Shown piece by piece: positions 40,541 to 48,328 of a DNA stretch of 54,377 bases. Made by a program: the position numbers and the translations under genes. The notes beneath the pieces are model-generated. The model ran no database searches. It saw only the letters and a list, made by a program, of their open reading frames with translations, and was not told where the DNA came from. The stretch is from positions 1-54,377 of the forward strand of contig JARHZW010000104.1 of assembly GCA_029264685.1 (NCBI GenBank), written 5' to 3'. Positions within the stretch are counted from its first letter, which is position 1; each line of letters begins with the position of its first letter. The stretch is from Candidatus Limivicinus sp. Lineage in GTDB: Bacteria; Bacillota; Clostridia; Oscillospirales; Oscillospiraceae.

Positions 40541-43299
40541 AAAGCAAAAAAATAATGGCGCTGCTGTTGGCACTGGTGATGCTTGCGGGCATTGCGGTTC
40601 CCACGGCCTTTGCGGAAAACAATGAAAAGCACATAAGCACGGCTCAGGAGCTTATGGATTTATCCGTTAACTGCTCTCTTGATAAGTGGTCTGAGGGCCT
40701 GACGGTAATCCTTGACAATGACATTGATCTTCTGGGCGTGGAATTTTACCCCATACCCACATTCAGCGGAGTTTTTGACGGCGGCGGACACACCATTAAA
40801 AATATGAAAACCGCCACTAACGGTTCGCATCAGGGACTTTTCAGATACATACAGGCTGAGGGAACAGTTAAAAACCTGAATGTTGAGGGTATGGTATGCC
40901 CTGAGGGAAGCCAGAATCAGCTGGGCGGCATTGTGGGCGTAAACTACGGCACAGTTGAAAACTGCTCTTTTTCCGGTACGGTTAAGGGACTTAACCATGT
41001 TGGCGGAATATGCGGCGAAAATCTTGGCACGGTTTCAAACTGTCAGACGGATGGCAATGTGGACGGAAAGCGTGCCACCGGCGGAATTGCCGGCAAAAAC
41101 GAGGGTGTCATAAGAGAATGCGTTAATTTGGCTCAGGTGAACACAAGCATTTCAGAAAAAGGTTTGGAGCTTGACAAAATAAGTATTCTTGATATATCAA
41201 GTCTGGAGCTTACTAACGCAGACGATAAGGATGTGGTGACAGACAGCGCAGGAATAGCGGGCTATTCAACCGGTATTCTGAGCGGCTGCACCAACAGAGG
41301 CACCGTTGGCTATCAGCACTACGGATATAATGTAGGCGGAGTTGCTGGCCGACAGTCAGGCTATATGGAAAACTGCCGTAACTATGCGGATGTGTTCGGC
41401 CGCAAGGATGTGGGCGGCATAGTGGGTCAGATGGAGCCGTATATGCAGCTTAAACACTCGGTAAATCTGGCAGACGAGATCTATGCCCTTCACAATATGG
41501 TGTCTCAGGCACTGGGAAATGTGGACGATATGTCAGACCAGATGCACGATTCTCTGAACAGCATAAGAGAGAATTCATGGGATATAATTGACGGCATTTC
41601 AGGGGGAAACTTTGCTCCCGGACAGGATAATTTCGATCCTGAGGCAGACAATTTCTTCAATCAGCCGCAATTCGGCAGCATTTACGACGAAAACCTTCAG
41701 AATATGGCAAACGAAATGGGAAGTATACTGGAGGGCGTGAATTACTCTGCCGGAGAAATGGCAGATATGCTTATCAATGTCAGCGAGCAGCTGGCCAATG
41801 TGGTTGTCCTTATGGCCGGTTCACTTTCGGGAAAGGATAAGACCCATATTGAAGATATTTCCGATGACCTTTCAAATGATGACCACGAGGGCAGAGTTGA
41901 CAGCTGTGTAAACTACGGAAGTATAGAAGCTGATAAAAATGTGGGCGGTATTTCCGGAAGCATGGGCATTGAATACGATTTTGACCTTGAGGGTACGCTT
42001 TCCGAGGCTGTGGGAATGAGTGATTTTCTTACTGCCACCTATCAGACAAAATGTATAAGCAGCCGAAATGTGAATGAGGGCAGCGTGGTAGGAAAGAAGG
42101 ACAATATAGGCGGAATCAGCGGCTTTGAGGAGCTTGGCAGCATTAAAGACTGCGAGGGATACGGAAGCATAAAGAGCGAAGAGGGCGGCTGCGTAGGCGG
42201 TGTTGCGGGCAGATCCCACAGCTCCGTAAGAGACAGCTACGCAATGTGCGAGCTGGACGGTAATGCAAATGTAGGCGGAATTGCAGGCTACGGAAAGGAA
42301 ATCAGCGGATGCGGAAGCCTTGTGGGAATTGCGGATACTACGACGGCCTGCTGCGGCACTATTGCGGGCTATGCGGATGTTACCGTTGCCGACAGCATAA
42401 AAAACAATTTCTATGTGCATGACAGCGTAGGAGCAATAGACGGTATAAGCTACGAGGGCATGGCCGTAGGCAAGAGCTACGATGATTTTGTAAACACTCA
42501 GGGACTGCCTGACCGATTCAAGACCCTTAAAATGTCCTATATGGCTGACGGAAAGCTTGTAGGCGAGGTTGAGTTTAAGTACGGTGAAGGTCTTGATGAG
42601 AGCCGGATACCCGCAGTTCCCGAAAAAGAGGGCTTCAGCGGACACTGGCCACAGTATGATTACAAAAAACTGTATTTCAGCGATACTATAGATGCCGTAT
42701 ACTCACCCAGACAGGCGGCAATCGCCAGCAAGGAGCAGAGAGAAGGCACACCGCTTTCACTGGTTCTGCTGGAGGGAGACTTCTCCGACGATGCCAAAAT
42801 CAAGCTCAATCCCTATTCCGGCAGCGGACCTCAGATTTCTGAGCATGAAGCCATTGAGATGTGGGTTATGCGTATAGAAGACGATAACAGAGACAAGAAC
42901 CAGGAATATATGGTAAGATTTGCAAGCCCGGATCCTGAGACCGACGTCAAGATAAGAGTATATGACGGCGAAAGCTGGAACAATGTGAATATAGGCCACA
43001 ACGGCAGCTATATTACATTTAAGGGAAGCGGCGATACGCTGGTGTTCTGCGCCATAAGCAGTGAAAAAACCGGAGTTCCCGGACCTGCTGTGGCAATCGG
43101 CTCTGTACTGTTCGTGGCAATAGCTGTAGTGGTTCTGGTGCTGATACACACTAAAAAGAAAAAATCCGAAAATACCAAGGAAGAGAAAAAAGACCCTGAA
43201 GTATCGGATAACTCCCAAAAGCAGGAGAATAAGCAGACCGAAGCTGAAAGCACTGCACCCGAACAGCATAAGAAAAAAAGAATAAAAAAGAATAAGTAA
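40537..43299 (+). CDS. GLUG-repeat surface protein, membrane anchored
   Basis: Protein of 920 residues with a signal peptide (about 1-26, ending TAFA). Many GLUG-type repeats (GGIVGVNYGTVENC, GGIAGKNEGVIREC, GGVAGRSHSSVRDS) form a probable right-handed beta-helix over ~95-305 and ~450-650. A helical insertion of about 130 residues with heptads (ALHNMVSQALGNVDDMSDQM) interrupts it. A beta region, one membrane helix near 850-875 and a highly charged Lys/Glu tail follow. Translation is coupled to the RND exporter by ATGA. A surface partner or substrate receptor for the exporter is the best guess; function unknown. Confidence 0.82.
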   Translation: MKSKKIMALLLALVMLAGIAVPTAFAENNEKHISTAQELMDLSVNCSLDKWSEGLTVILDNDIDLLGVEFYPIPTFSGVFDGGGHTIKNMKTATNGSHQGLFRYIQAEGTVKNLNVEGMVCPEGSQNQLGGIVGVNYGTVENCSFSGTVKGLNHVGGICGENLGTVSNCQTDGNVDGKRATGGIAGKNEGVIRECVNLAQVNTSISEKGLELDKISILDISSLELTNADDKDVVTDSAGIAGYSTGILSGCTNRGTVGYQHYGYNVGGVAGRQSGYMENCRNYADVFGRKDVGGIVGQMEPYMQLKHSVNLADEIYALHNMVSQALGNVDDMSDQMHDSLNSIRENSWDIIDGISGGNFAPGQDNFDPEADNFFNQPQFGSIYDENLQNMANEMGSILEGVNYSAGEMADMLINVSEQLANVVVLMAGSLSGKDKTHIEDISDDLSNDDHEGRVDSCVNYGSIEADKNVGGISGSMGIEYDFDLEGTLSEAVGMSDFLTATYQTKCISSRNVNEGSVVGKKDNIGGISGFEELGSIKDCEGYGSIKSEEGGCVGGVAGRSHSSVRDSYAMCELDGNANVGGIAGYGKEISGCGSLVGIADTTTACCGTIAGYADVTVADSIKNNFYVHDSVGAIDGISYEGMAVGKSYDDFVNTQGLPDRFKTLKMSYMADGKLVGEVEFKYGEGLDESRIPAVPEKEGFSGHWPQYDYKKLYFSDTIDAVYSPRQAAIASKEQREGTPLSLVLLEGDFSDDAKIKLNPYSGSGPQISEHEAIEMWVMRIEDDNRDKNQEYMVRFASPDPETDVKIRVYDGESWNNVNIGHNGSYITFKGSGDTLVFCAISSEKTGVPGPAVAIGSVLFVAIAVVVLVLIHTKKKKSENTKEEKKDPEVSDNSQKQENKQTEAESTAPEQHKKKRIKKNK

Positions 43300-43303
43300 A
43301 ACC

Positions 43304-43341
43304 AAAAAACTGCGGTATTATGAAAAATACCGCAGTTTTTT
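43304..43341. terminator. Bidirectional terminator between GLUG gene and ABC operon
   Basis: AAAAAACTGCGGTATT (43304-43319) and AATACCGCAGTTTTTT (43326-43341) form a 16-bp stem with A and T runs on both sides, serving both converging operons. Confidence 0.9.
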
Positions 43342-43358
43342 AAATATACAGCTAAAAA

Positions 43359-44156
43359 TTACTTTGAGAGAAGCACCTGATCGTTTTCCAGCTGCGTACC
43401 GGACAGCTCCGCAAACATATCCATAAGGTACTGCTTGGTAAGGCGCTTTTTCTCTTCTCCTTTAATGTCAAGAATGATTTTTCCCTGATTCATCATTATG
43501 AGCCGGTTTCCGTGGCTGATAGCATCGCTCATGTTATGAGTTATCATCATTGCCGTAAGCCCGCCCTCTTCAACGATCCTGTCGGAAAGCTCAAGCACCT
43601 TTTGCGCCGTACCGGGGTCAAGAGCGGCTGTGTGCTCGTCTAAAAGCAGAAGCTCAGGCTTCCTTAATGACGCCATCAAAAGGGTGAGTGCCTGCCGCTG
43701 ACCGCCTGAGAGCAGACCGACTTTAGTGCTCATCCTGTCCTCAAGACCCAGTCCCAGCGGCTTTAAAAGCTCTCTGTAGCGTTCCTTTTCCACAGCTGTC
43801 ACACCCCAACGGAGACTGCGGCGCTGTCCTCGTCTCAGCGCAAGCGCCAGATTTTCCTCCACCTGCATATTAGGCGCAGTTCCCATCATGGGGTCCTGAA
43901 AAACACGGCCTATAAGCGGGGCACGCCTGTGCTCCGGCAGTGCGGTAATATCTGTGCCGTGGAGAATGATTCGCCCTCCGTCTATCGGCCATACACCTGC
44001 AACAGCATTGAGCATAGTGGATTTTCCTGCACCGTTTCCGCCTATTACGGTTACAAAATCGCCCTCAGCCAAATGGAGGTTAAGGTCATTCAGGACATTT
44101 TTTTCGTTTATTGTACCCTTATTAAAGGTTTTGCTTATGTGTTCCAGTTTAAGCAT
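43359..44156 (-). CDS. ABC transporter ATP-binding protein (TrpZ/LivF-like)
   Basis: ATPase subunit of 265 residues. Walker A is GGNGAGKST, the signature motif is LSGGQRQ, and Walker B is LLLLDEHTAALDP. HNM in ITHNMSDA is the switch histidine. It energises the permease encoded just upstream, whose gene it overlaps by 8 bases. Together with the ABC_sub_bind-type binding protein it matches the TrpXYZ type of Firmicutes aromatic amino-acid importer. The leader attenuator upstream of the operon points to tyrosine as the substrate. Confidence 0.92.
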   Translation of the reverse strand: MLKLEHISKTFNKGTINEKNVLNDLNLHLAEGDFVTVIGGNGAGKSTMLNAVAGVWPIDGGRIILHGTDITALPEHRRAPLIGRVFQDPMMGTAPNMQVEENLALALRRGQRRSLRWGVTAVEKERYRELLKPLGLGLEDRMSTKVGLLSGGQRQALTLLMASLRKPELLLLDEHTAALDPGTAQKVLELSDRIVEEGGLTAMMITHNMSDAISHGNRLIMMNQGKIILDIKGEEKKRLTKQYLMDMFAELSGTQLENDQVLLSK

Positions 44157-45099
44157 TCTGCTCAGTACCTTTCTTTTTTAGTTTACGAAAAGAAGCTGCG
44201 GATTGCTCACGGAGATGGGGAACGGCAAGAAACAGAGCAACGATCACAGCAGTAAAAAGCTTCAGATCGTTTGAATTCAGTTTAAGCCACAGCACTACTA
44301 TGACAACAAGGTAGTAAATAATTCCGCCTGCAACGGTAAACGCAAATACCCCCAGATAATTCAGATGCCGCCCAAATATTCCACGGCCCAAAACCTCTCC
44401 TATGATAACTGCGGCAAGGCCGATTACTATTGCGCCTCTGCCCATGTTTATGTCAGCAAAGCCCTGATACTGAGCCATAAGACCGCCGGAGAGAGCCACA
44501 ATGCCGTTTGAAAGGCCCAGACCTAAGATTTTCATTGAATTTACATTTATACCCAGAGCGCTGCTCATGCCGGCGTTGCTGCCTGTGGAACGCATGGCGG
44601 AGCCCTGTTCCGTTCCGAAGTACCAGTATAAAATCAGAACCAGAGCCAGAGAAAAAACAAAACCCGTAGCTATGGCGGCAGAAATACTGCGGGAGGATAA
44701 AATGAGGTCAAATTTATCGACACTTACTGCCTTATTGGCAGACATTCCCATTATCCTGAGATTGACGGAGTAGAGGGAAAACTGCGTCAGGATTCCCGCT
44801 AAAATTATGGGTATACCCAGTTTTGTGTGCAGAAAACCGGTGCAGAATCCGGCAAGGATTCCGGCGAGAACAGCCGCTGTAATCGCAAACCATGCAGGAT
44901 AGCCAGCCAGTATAAGCATAACCGTAACTGCTCCGCCGCAGGTAAAGGAACCGTCCACCGTCAGGTCAGCTACATCCAGAAGCCTGAATGTAATATATAT
45001 ACCCAGCGCCATAAGGCCCCATATAAGTCCCTGAGCTATACCGCCGGGTAGATTTTTTATGAGCTTTAACAGGCTCAAAGAGGCAAAATATGCTTCCAT
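44149..45099 (-). CDS. ABC transporter permease (BPD_transp_2 / TrpY-like)
   Basis: Permease of 316 residues with eight or more hydrophobic helices and the LivH/LivM-type layout, including FRLLDVADLTVDGSFTCGGA and STGSNAGMSSALGINVNSMK. The true start is taken as ATG 45099, with AAGGAG about 13 bases upstream, 22 bases after the binding-protein stop; a longer frame from 45150 would overlap that gene. It forms the membrane channel of the importer. The C-terminal tail is basic. Confidence 0.87.
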   Translation of the reverse strand: MEAYFASLSLLKLIKNLPGGIAQGLIWGLMALGIYITFRLLDVADLTVDGSFTCGGAVTVMLILAGYPAWFAITAAVLAGILAGFCTGFLHTKLGIPIILAGILTQFSLYSVNLRIMGMSANKAVSVDKFDLILSSRSISAAIATGFVFSLALVLILYWYFGTEQGSAMRSTGSNAGMSSALGINVNSMKILGLGLSNGIVALSGGLMAQYQGFADINMGRGAIVIGLAAVIIGEVLGRGIFGRHLNYLGVFAFTVAGGIIYYLVVIVVLWLKLNSNDLKLFTAVIVALFLAVPHLREQSAASFRKLKKKGTEQNA

Positions 45100-45121
45100 A
45101 CTGACTTTACATCTCCTTAAT

Positions 45122-46105
45122 TCAATCTGTATCAACTGCCCGAAAATCATTCGGAACGCTGATGTTCAAAGTCTTGCATATATCGGGGTTGTATACCTTT
45201 TCAAACTTGGGTGAAAAACGGATTTCCATCCGGCTTATATCCTCGCCGTTTAAAAGGATTTCGCAGGCCATTCTGCCTGTCTCAAAGCCTATGTCGTAGT
45301 AGGAAATGGACAGAGCGGCGGCACCGAAAACGGCGCATACCAGTTCTTCGCCGCAGATTATGGGTACGCCGGCGTTTAAGGCCACATTGTTAATGGCCTC
45401 GCCGCAGGAAGCGGCAGTGTTATCTGTGGGAATGTACAGTACATCGCTCTCTTCACAGGCGGCAGCTGTAACAGCGGCCACATCATTGGAGTCCGAAAAG
45501 CTGAACTGACGGACTGTGTACCCCATCTGAGTCAGCAGGGGAGTTATTGCTTCCACTTGAAAAAGGGAGTTCGGCTCACCTGAGCAGTAGAGTATGCCAA
45601 CTGTGCGGGCGTCGGGAAACAGCTCGTTGAGTATCTGAGCCTGACCGTCAATGGGAGCAAGGTCGGAAGTTCCGGAAATGTTTCTGCCGGAAACGCCGGT
45701 CCACTTTTCTTCCCCGAGAGCGGTGCCGTAATCTGTGATTGAGGTGCCCAGAACGGGAATTTCAGCGGTTGCCGAGACAGCGGCCTGAAGAGCGGCTGTG
45801 GAATTTGCCATTATTAAATCCACACCGTCACTTACAAACTGACTGCATATTACAGAGCAGGTGGCAGAATCCCCAGAAGCATTCTGGAAGGAAATGTTAA
45901 CCCTGTCTCCCAGACCTTCTTTGAGGGCATCGGTGAAGCCTCTGCTTGCCTCGTCAAGGGCGGGATGCTGTGCAAGCTGGCATATGCCCACGTTAAATAC
46001 TTTCCCATCGCTGCCGGAAGGGGCGGATTCCGGTGCGGCGGTCCCGCAGGCGCCCATGGAAAGGGCAAGGATAAGGGCGAGAATTATGGCTGTGATTTTC
46101 TTCAT
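45122..46105 (-). CDS. ABC transporter substrate-binding lipoprotein (ABC_sub_bind / TrpX-like)
   Basis: Lipoprotein of 327 residues with a signal ending in lipobox SMGAC at about residue 19. The mature part has the two-lobed LacI-like binding fold of the ABC_sub_bind family, with ICQLAQHPALDEASRGF, VGILYCSGEPNSLFQVEAI and DVLYIPTDNTAASC as typical segments. ATG 46105 is preceded by AAGGAGG; the frame opening at 46135 lies in the attenuator. This is the first structural gene after a tyrosine-codon leader peptide and terminator, so tyrosine (or a related aromatic) is the predicted ligand. Confidence 0.9.
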   Translation of the reverse strand: MKKITAIILALILALSMGACGTAAPESAPSGSDGKVFNVGICQLAQHPALDEASRGFTDALKEGLGDRVNISFQNASGDSATCSVICSQFVSDGVDLIMANSTAALQAAVSATAEIPVLGTSITDYGTALGEEKWTGVSGRNISGTSDLAPIDGQAQILNELFPDARTVGILYCSGEPNSLFQVEAITPLLTQMGYTVRQFSFSDSNDVAAVTAAACEESDVLYIPTDNTAASCGEAINNVALNAGVPIICGEELVCAVFGAAALSISYYDIGFETGRMACEILLNGEDISRMEIRFSPKFEKVYNPDICKTLNISVPNDFRAVDTD

Positions 46106-46133
46106 TTTGTTGTTCCTCCTTAAAAATGGGTGC

Positions 46134-46167
46134 AAAAAAGCCGCCCGGAGCAGTCCGTGCGGCTTTT
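46134..46167 (-). terminator. Attenuator terminator in the leader of the ABC operon
   Basis: In transcript sense, AAAAGCCGC-a-CGGA (46167-46154), loop CTGC, TCCG-g-GCGGCTTTT (46149-46136) and a run of six T residues in all. There is no other gene upstream on this strand to terminate: the neighbouring gene beyond is divergent. It lies 28 bases before the binding-protein start, so it must act within the leader. Confidence 0.85.
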
Positions 46168-46200
46168 AATCCTATGCTTATGTTAATGGGCAGCACAAAC
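46153..46200 (-). promoter_or_regulatory. Predicted antiterminator pairing
   Basis: In transcript sense, GTTTGTGCTGC (46200-46190) can pair with GCCGCACGGAC (46163-46153) at 10 of 11 positions, two of them GU. The second segment is the 5' arm of the terminator at 46134-46167, so the two structures exclude each other. Paired by hand; energies not computed. Confidence 0.65.
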
Positions 46201-46229
46201 TACTATTACCTTGTAACAAAGTAATAGTA
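46201..46229 (-). promoter_or_regulatory. Leader hairpin over the Tyr codons
   Basis: TACTATTAC (46229-46221 in transcript sense) pairs perfectly with GTAATAGTA (46209-46201) around an 11-base loop. The first arm is exactly Tyr codons 3-5 of the leader peptide; the second contains its stop codon. The stem can extend so that GCAT upstream pairs with GTGC of the antiterminator arm, linking the two alternatives. Confidence 0.75.
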
Positions 46230-46262
46230 ATAATATGCAACTACAAAATTAACAAAAGGCAT
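46206..46262 (-). CDS. Tyrosine-rich attenuation leader peptide
   Basis: An 18-codon ORF, MPFVNFVVAYYYYYFVTR, starts with ATG at 46262-46260. AAGGGAG (46279-46273) lies 10 bases upstream. Codons 10-14 are TAT TAT TAC TAT TAC, five tyrosines in a row, then TTT (Phe). The stop TAA is at 46208-46206. A hairpin, an antiterminator and a terminator follow before the ABC transporter genes. Low charged Tyr-tRNA should stall the ribosome on these codons, cover the first hairpin arm, free the antiterminator and let transcription continue; ample tyrosine lets the ribosome reach the stop and the terminator form. The codon run is seen directly; the mechanism is inferred from the classic trp/phe/his attenuators. 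Confidence 0.85.
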   Translation of the reverse strand: MPFVNFVVAYYYYYFVTR

Positions 46263-46279
46263 TATATTATTTCTCCCTT

Positions 46280-46306
46280 AAAGTGATGCACTGACTTTAT
46301 CACTTT
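46280..46306. promoter_or_regulatory. Inverted repeat just upstream of the leader ribosome site
   Basis: AAAGTGAT (46280-46287) and ATCACTTT (46299-46306) with an 11-base centre. It overlaps the -10 of the nearer promoter, so it could be an operator in addition to attenuation. Confidence 0.45.
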
Positions 46307-46322
46307 CTGGTAATGAAGTCAA
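46294..46322 (-). promoter_or_regulatory. Candidate promoter P2 of the attenuated ABC operon
   Basis: Minus strand TTGACT (46317-46322), 17-base spacer, TAAAGT (46294-46299). It would give a short untranslated lead of about 25 bases before the leader peptide. Confidence 0.5.
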
Positions 46323-46340
46323 TACCTAAAAATAAATTTT

Positions 46341-46368
46341 ATTTTATTCTGATTTTGCGCCGTATCAA
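46341..46368 (-). promoter_or_regulatory. Candidate promoter P1 of the attenuated ABC operon
   Basis: Minus strand TTGATA (46363-46368), 16-base spacer, TAAAAT (46341-46346). An alternative to, or tandem with, the promoter at 46294. Confidence 0.5.
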
Positions 46369-46494
46369 CAAAAATATAACTATAGAAGCTATAAAAATAC
46401 GCAAAGAAGCCTGTCGATGTTATAAATGCTTTGCCTTATGGCTATAATTTCCAAAGTATTAAGAAAGTTTAAGAATTAAAATTTAATTTATTTA

Positions 46495-46522
46495 TTGATT
46501 ATTCATATATTTGGGTTATAAT
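46495..46522 (+). promoter_or_regulatory. Promoter of the LCP gene
   Basis: TTGATT (46495-46500), 16-base spacer, perfect TATAAT (46517-46522). Confidence 0.75.
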
Positions 46523-46574
46523 AGCAAGCCAACAGATATTTTAAATAATCAGCTCAAGAAATGGAGAGTAAGGT

Positions 46575-47876
46575 ATGAAAAAAAAGAAGAATCTTGCGTT
46601 GAGAATTGTACTGAGTGTTCTTGGAACATTTGCGGTACTTGGCATTGCTGGTTTCTGCTTCTACATGGCATGGGAAAAAGCGCCTGACCTTGATCCTGTT
46701 GCACCAAACACAAAGCCTGTGGAAATCGGCGGGAAAAAGGACAAAAACAGCGACGGAAAAGCCTTTGATACTCAGCGGCAGGACGGAATCTATACCTTCC
46801 TGCTGGTAGGAAACGACGACGGTACAGGCAACACGGACACTATAATGGTGGGTAAGCTGGACACCAACGAACATAAAATAGATGTTGTGAACATTCCACG
46901 AGACACCCTTATAAATGTGGACTGGTCGGTAAGAAAGATAAACTCGGTGTACTGGGGCTCTAAAAACAGTGGTGGAAACGGAATAGATTCGCTTAACCGC
47001 CATGTGAAGAATATTACCGGATTTGAGCCTGACTGCTATGCAATTATAGATCTGGGCGTGTTTATAGATGTTATTGATGCCTTGGGTGGTGTAGATTTTG
47101 ATGTTCCCGTTCCAATGCATTATGAGGACTCTGCACAGAACCTTTATATCAACCTTGATCCGGGGATGCAGCATCTGGACGGTTATGCAGCCATGGGGCT
47201 GTGCCGCTTCAGACATGACTACGCAAACGGTGACTACGGTCGTATAGAAATGCAGCAGAAATTCCTTAAATCCTGTGCAGAGCAGTTTATAACCTTGGGA
47301 AATGTGCCTAATGTTTCAAAAGTTGTAAAAATTCTTGCAAACGGTATGGATACCAATCTAAGCGGTGCTAATATCGCCTATTTTATTCGTCAGGCGCTGA
47401 AATGCCCGCCTGAGAATATAAACTTCCATATGGTTCCCAGTGAAGGAGCAGGAATAGGCGGACTTAGCTATTCTGTTATAAACCTTTATTCATGGATAGA
47501 TATGCTCAATGAGTGTCTTAACCCCTATGAAAGTCCTATAGGTGCTGAGAACCTTGATATAGTGTACAAAAACGGCGGCGGCTATGCTGCAACCACCACC
47601 CTTGCAGGAGACTGGTATTACAATTCAAGCCGCTCCTCCGGAAGCAGTGCCCCTGTTGTTTCGGAGCCTGTGCCGGAAGAGCCGGAGGGACCCACCATAA
47701 TCGTTGTGCCTTCAACACCGCCTGATCAGGGCGGAACTGAAAATCCCGAGATACCGGTTGCACCGCCTGCCCCGGAGGAGACGGAAACCCCTGTGGCGCC
47801 TCCGCAGCCTGATACAGGAGAGCCCACTGTACCGGATGTACCGGAGCCCAATCCCGATAACGCCGTATTCGGCTGA
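46575..47876 (+). CDS. LytR-CpsA-Psr (LCP) family cell-wall glycopolymer ligase
   Basis: LCP enzymes attach teichoic acids or capsular glycans from lipid carriers to peptidoglycan, outside the membrane. This one has 433 residues and one N-terminal helix (about 8-30). The catalytic domain shows FLLVGNDD, NTDTIMVGKLD and VNIPRDTLINV, the conserved Asp/Arg segments, and CRFRHDYANGDYGRIEMQQKFL, the second arginine motif. The last ~95 residues are a Pro/Glu-rich low-complexity tail, probably wall-spanning, with repeated P-E-x-P units. The ribosome site is GGAG/AAGG just upstream. Confidence 0.93.
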   Translation: MKKKKNLALRIVLSVLGTFAVLGIAGFCFYMAWEKAPDLDPVAPNTKPVEIGGKKDKNSDGKAFDTQRQDGIYTFLLVGNDDGTGNTDTIMVGKLDTNEHKIDVVNIPRDTLINVDWSVRKINSVYWGSKNSGGNGIDSLNRHVKNITGFEPDCYAIIDLGVFIDVIDALGGVDFDVPVPMHYEDSAQNLYINLDPGMQHLDGYAAMGLCRFRHDYANGDYGRIEMQQKFLKSCAEQFITLGNVPNVSKVVKILANGMDTNLSGANIAYFIRQALKCPPENINFHMVPSEGAGIGGLSYSVINLYSWIDMLNECLNPYESPIGAENLDIVYKNGGGYAATTTLAGDWYYNSSRSSGSSAPVVSEPVPEEPEGPTIIVVPSTPPDQGGTENPEIPVAPPAPEETETPVAPPQPDTGEPTVPDVPEPNPDNAVFG

Positions 47877-47917
47877 AAACTGCCGTGAATTACGGGGGAA
47901 TTGGCTTCATTTCTGGC

Positions 47918-47946
47918 TTGTTAAAAACACATTTTCGTGATAAAAT
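47918..47946 (+). promoter_or_regulatory. Promoter of the small membrane protein gene
   Basis: TTGTTA (47918-47923), 17-base spacer, TAAAAT (47941-47946). Confidence 0.6.
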
Positions 47947-47986
47947 TTAGAAAAAACAGGAATCTTACGGAAAAGAGGCTATAACG

Positions 47987-48265
47987 GTGAATTACTTTTT
48001 GGGCATACTTGCAGGACTTGTGTGGGGAGCGGCTGTGGCAGGTCTAAACGGACTTGTTACAAAACGCTGTGTTGAAAAAAACACCTCTCAGGCAATGACC
48101 GTTGCCAATATTGTGAAAGTGGCAAGCTATATTCTGGCTTTTGCGGTGGTATTTCTGATAAGGAATATTTTGCCGTTCTCCTATGAAGCTGTGATTATCG
48201 GCACTGTTCTGGCTCTTTCCATGTTGCAGATTGTAATTTCATACAGAATTGCAGGCGGCAAATAA
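47987..48265 (+). CDS. Small integral membrane protein
   Basis: A 92-residue protein starting with GTG, with AGAGG upstream. Three hydrophobic segments lie at about 2-22, 41-60 and 64-84, separated by a basic turn (TKRCVEKNTSQ). I do not recognise the family. Size and layout loosely resemble AtpI-like or small-multidrug-type proteins, but no atp genes follow: the next element is a terminator. Function unknown. Confidence 0.65.
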   Translation: MNYFLGILAGLVWGAAVAGLNGLVTKRCVEKNTSQAMTVANIVKVASYILAFAVVFLIRNILPFSYEAVIIGTVLALSMLQIVISYRIAGGK

Positions 48266-48290
48266 ACAAGATAAAAAACAAGATAAAATA

Positions 48291-48328
48291 AAAATCGGAT
48301 GTGATTTTGTATCACATCCGATTTTTTG
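48291..48328. terminator. Bidirectional terminator
   Basis: AAAAATCGGATGTGAT (48291-48306) pairs with ATCACATCCGATTTTT (48312-48327) around 5 bases. It serves the small membrane gene and the convergent ADH operon. Confidence 0.9.

Noticed and set aside
40660-42420. GLUG-coding repeats as a CRISPR array
   Set aside because: The repeats are degenerate codon-level repeats of a protein domain with no constant DNA repeat or spacer length. No CRISPR array is seen anywhere in the window.
41872-42645. 257-codon minus-strand open frame inside the GLUG gene
   Set aside because: Its Ala/Tyr/Ser-rich repeats are the reverse reading of GLUG repeats; no start signals.
46106-46330. T-box or known riboswitch in front of the ABC operon
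   Set aside because: The leader terminator first suggested a T-box, but the conserved AGGGTGGNACCGCG antiterminator sequence is absent. The Tyr-codon leader ORF explains the structure better.
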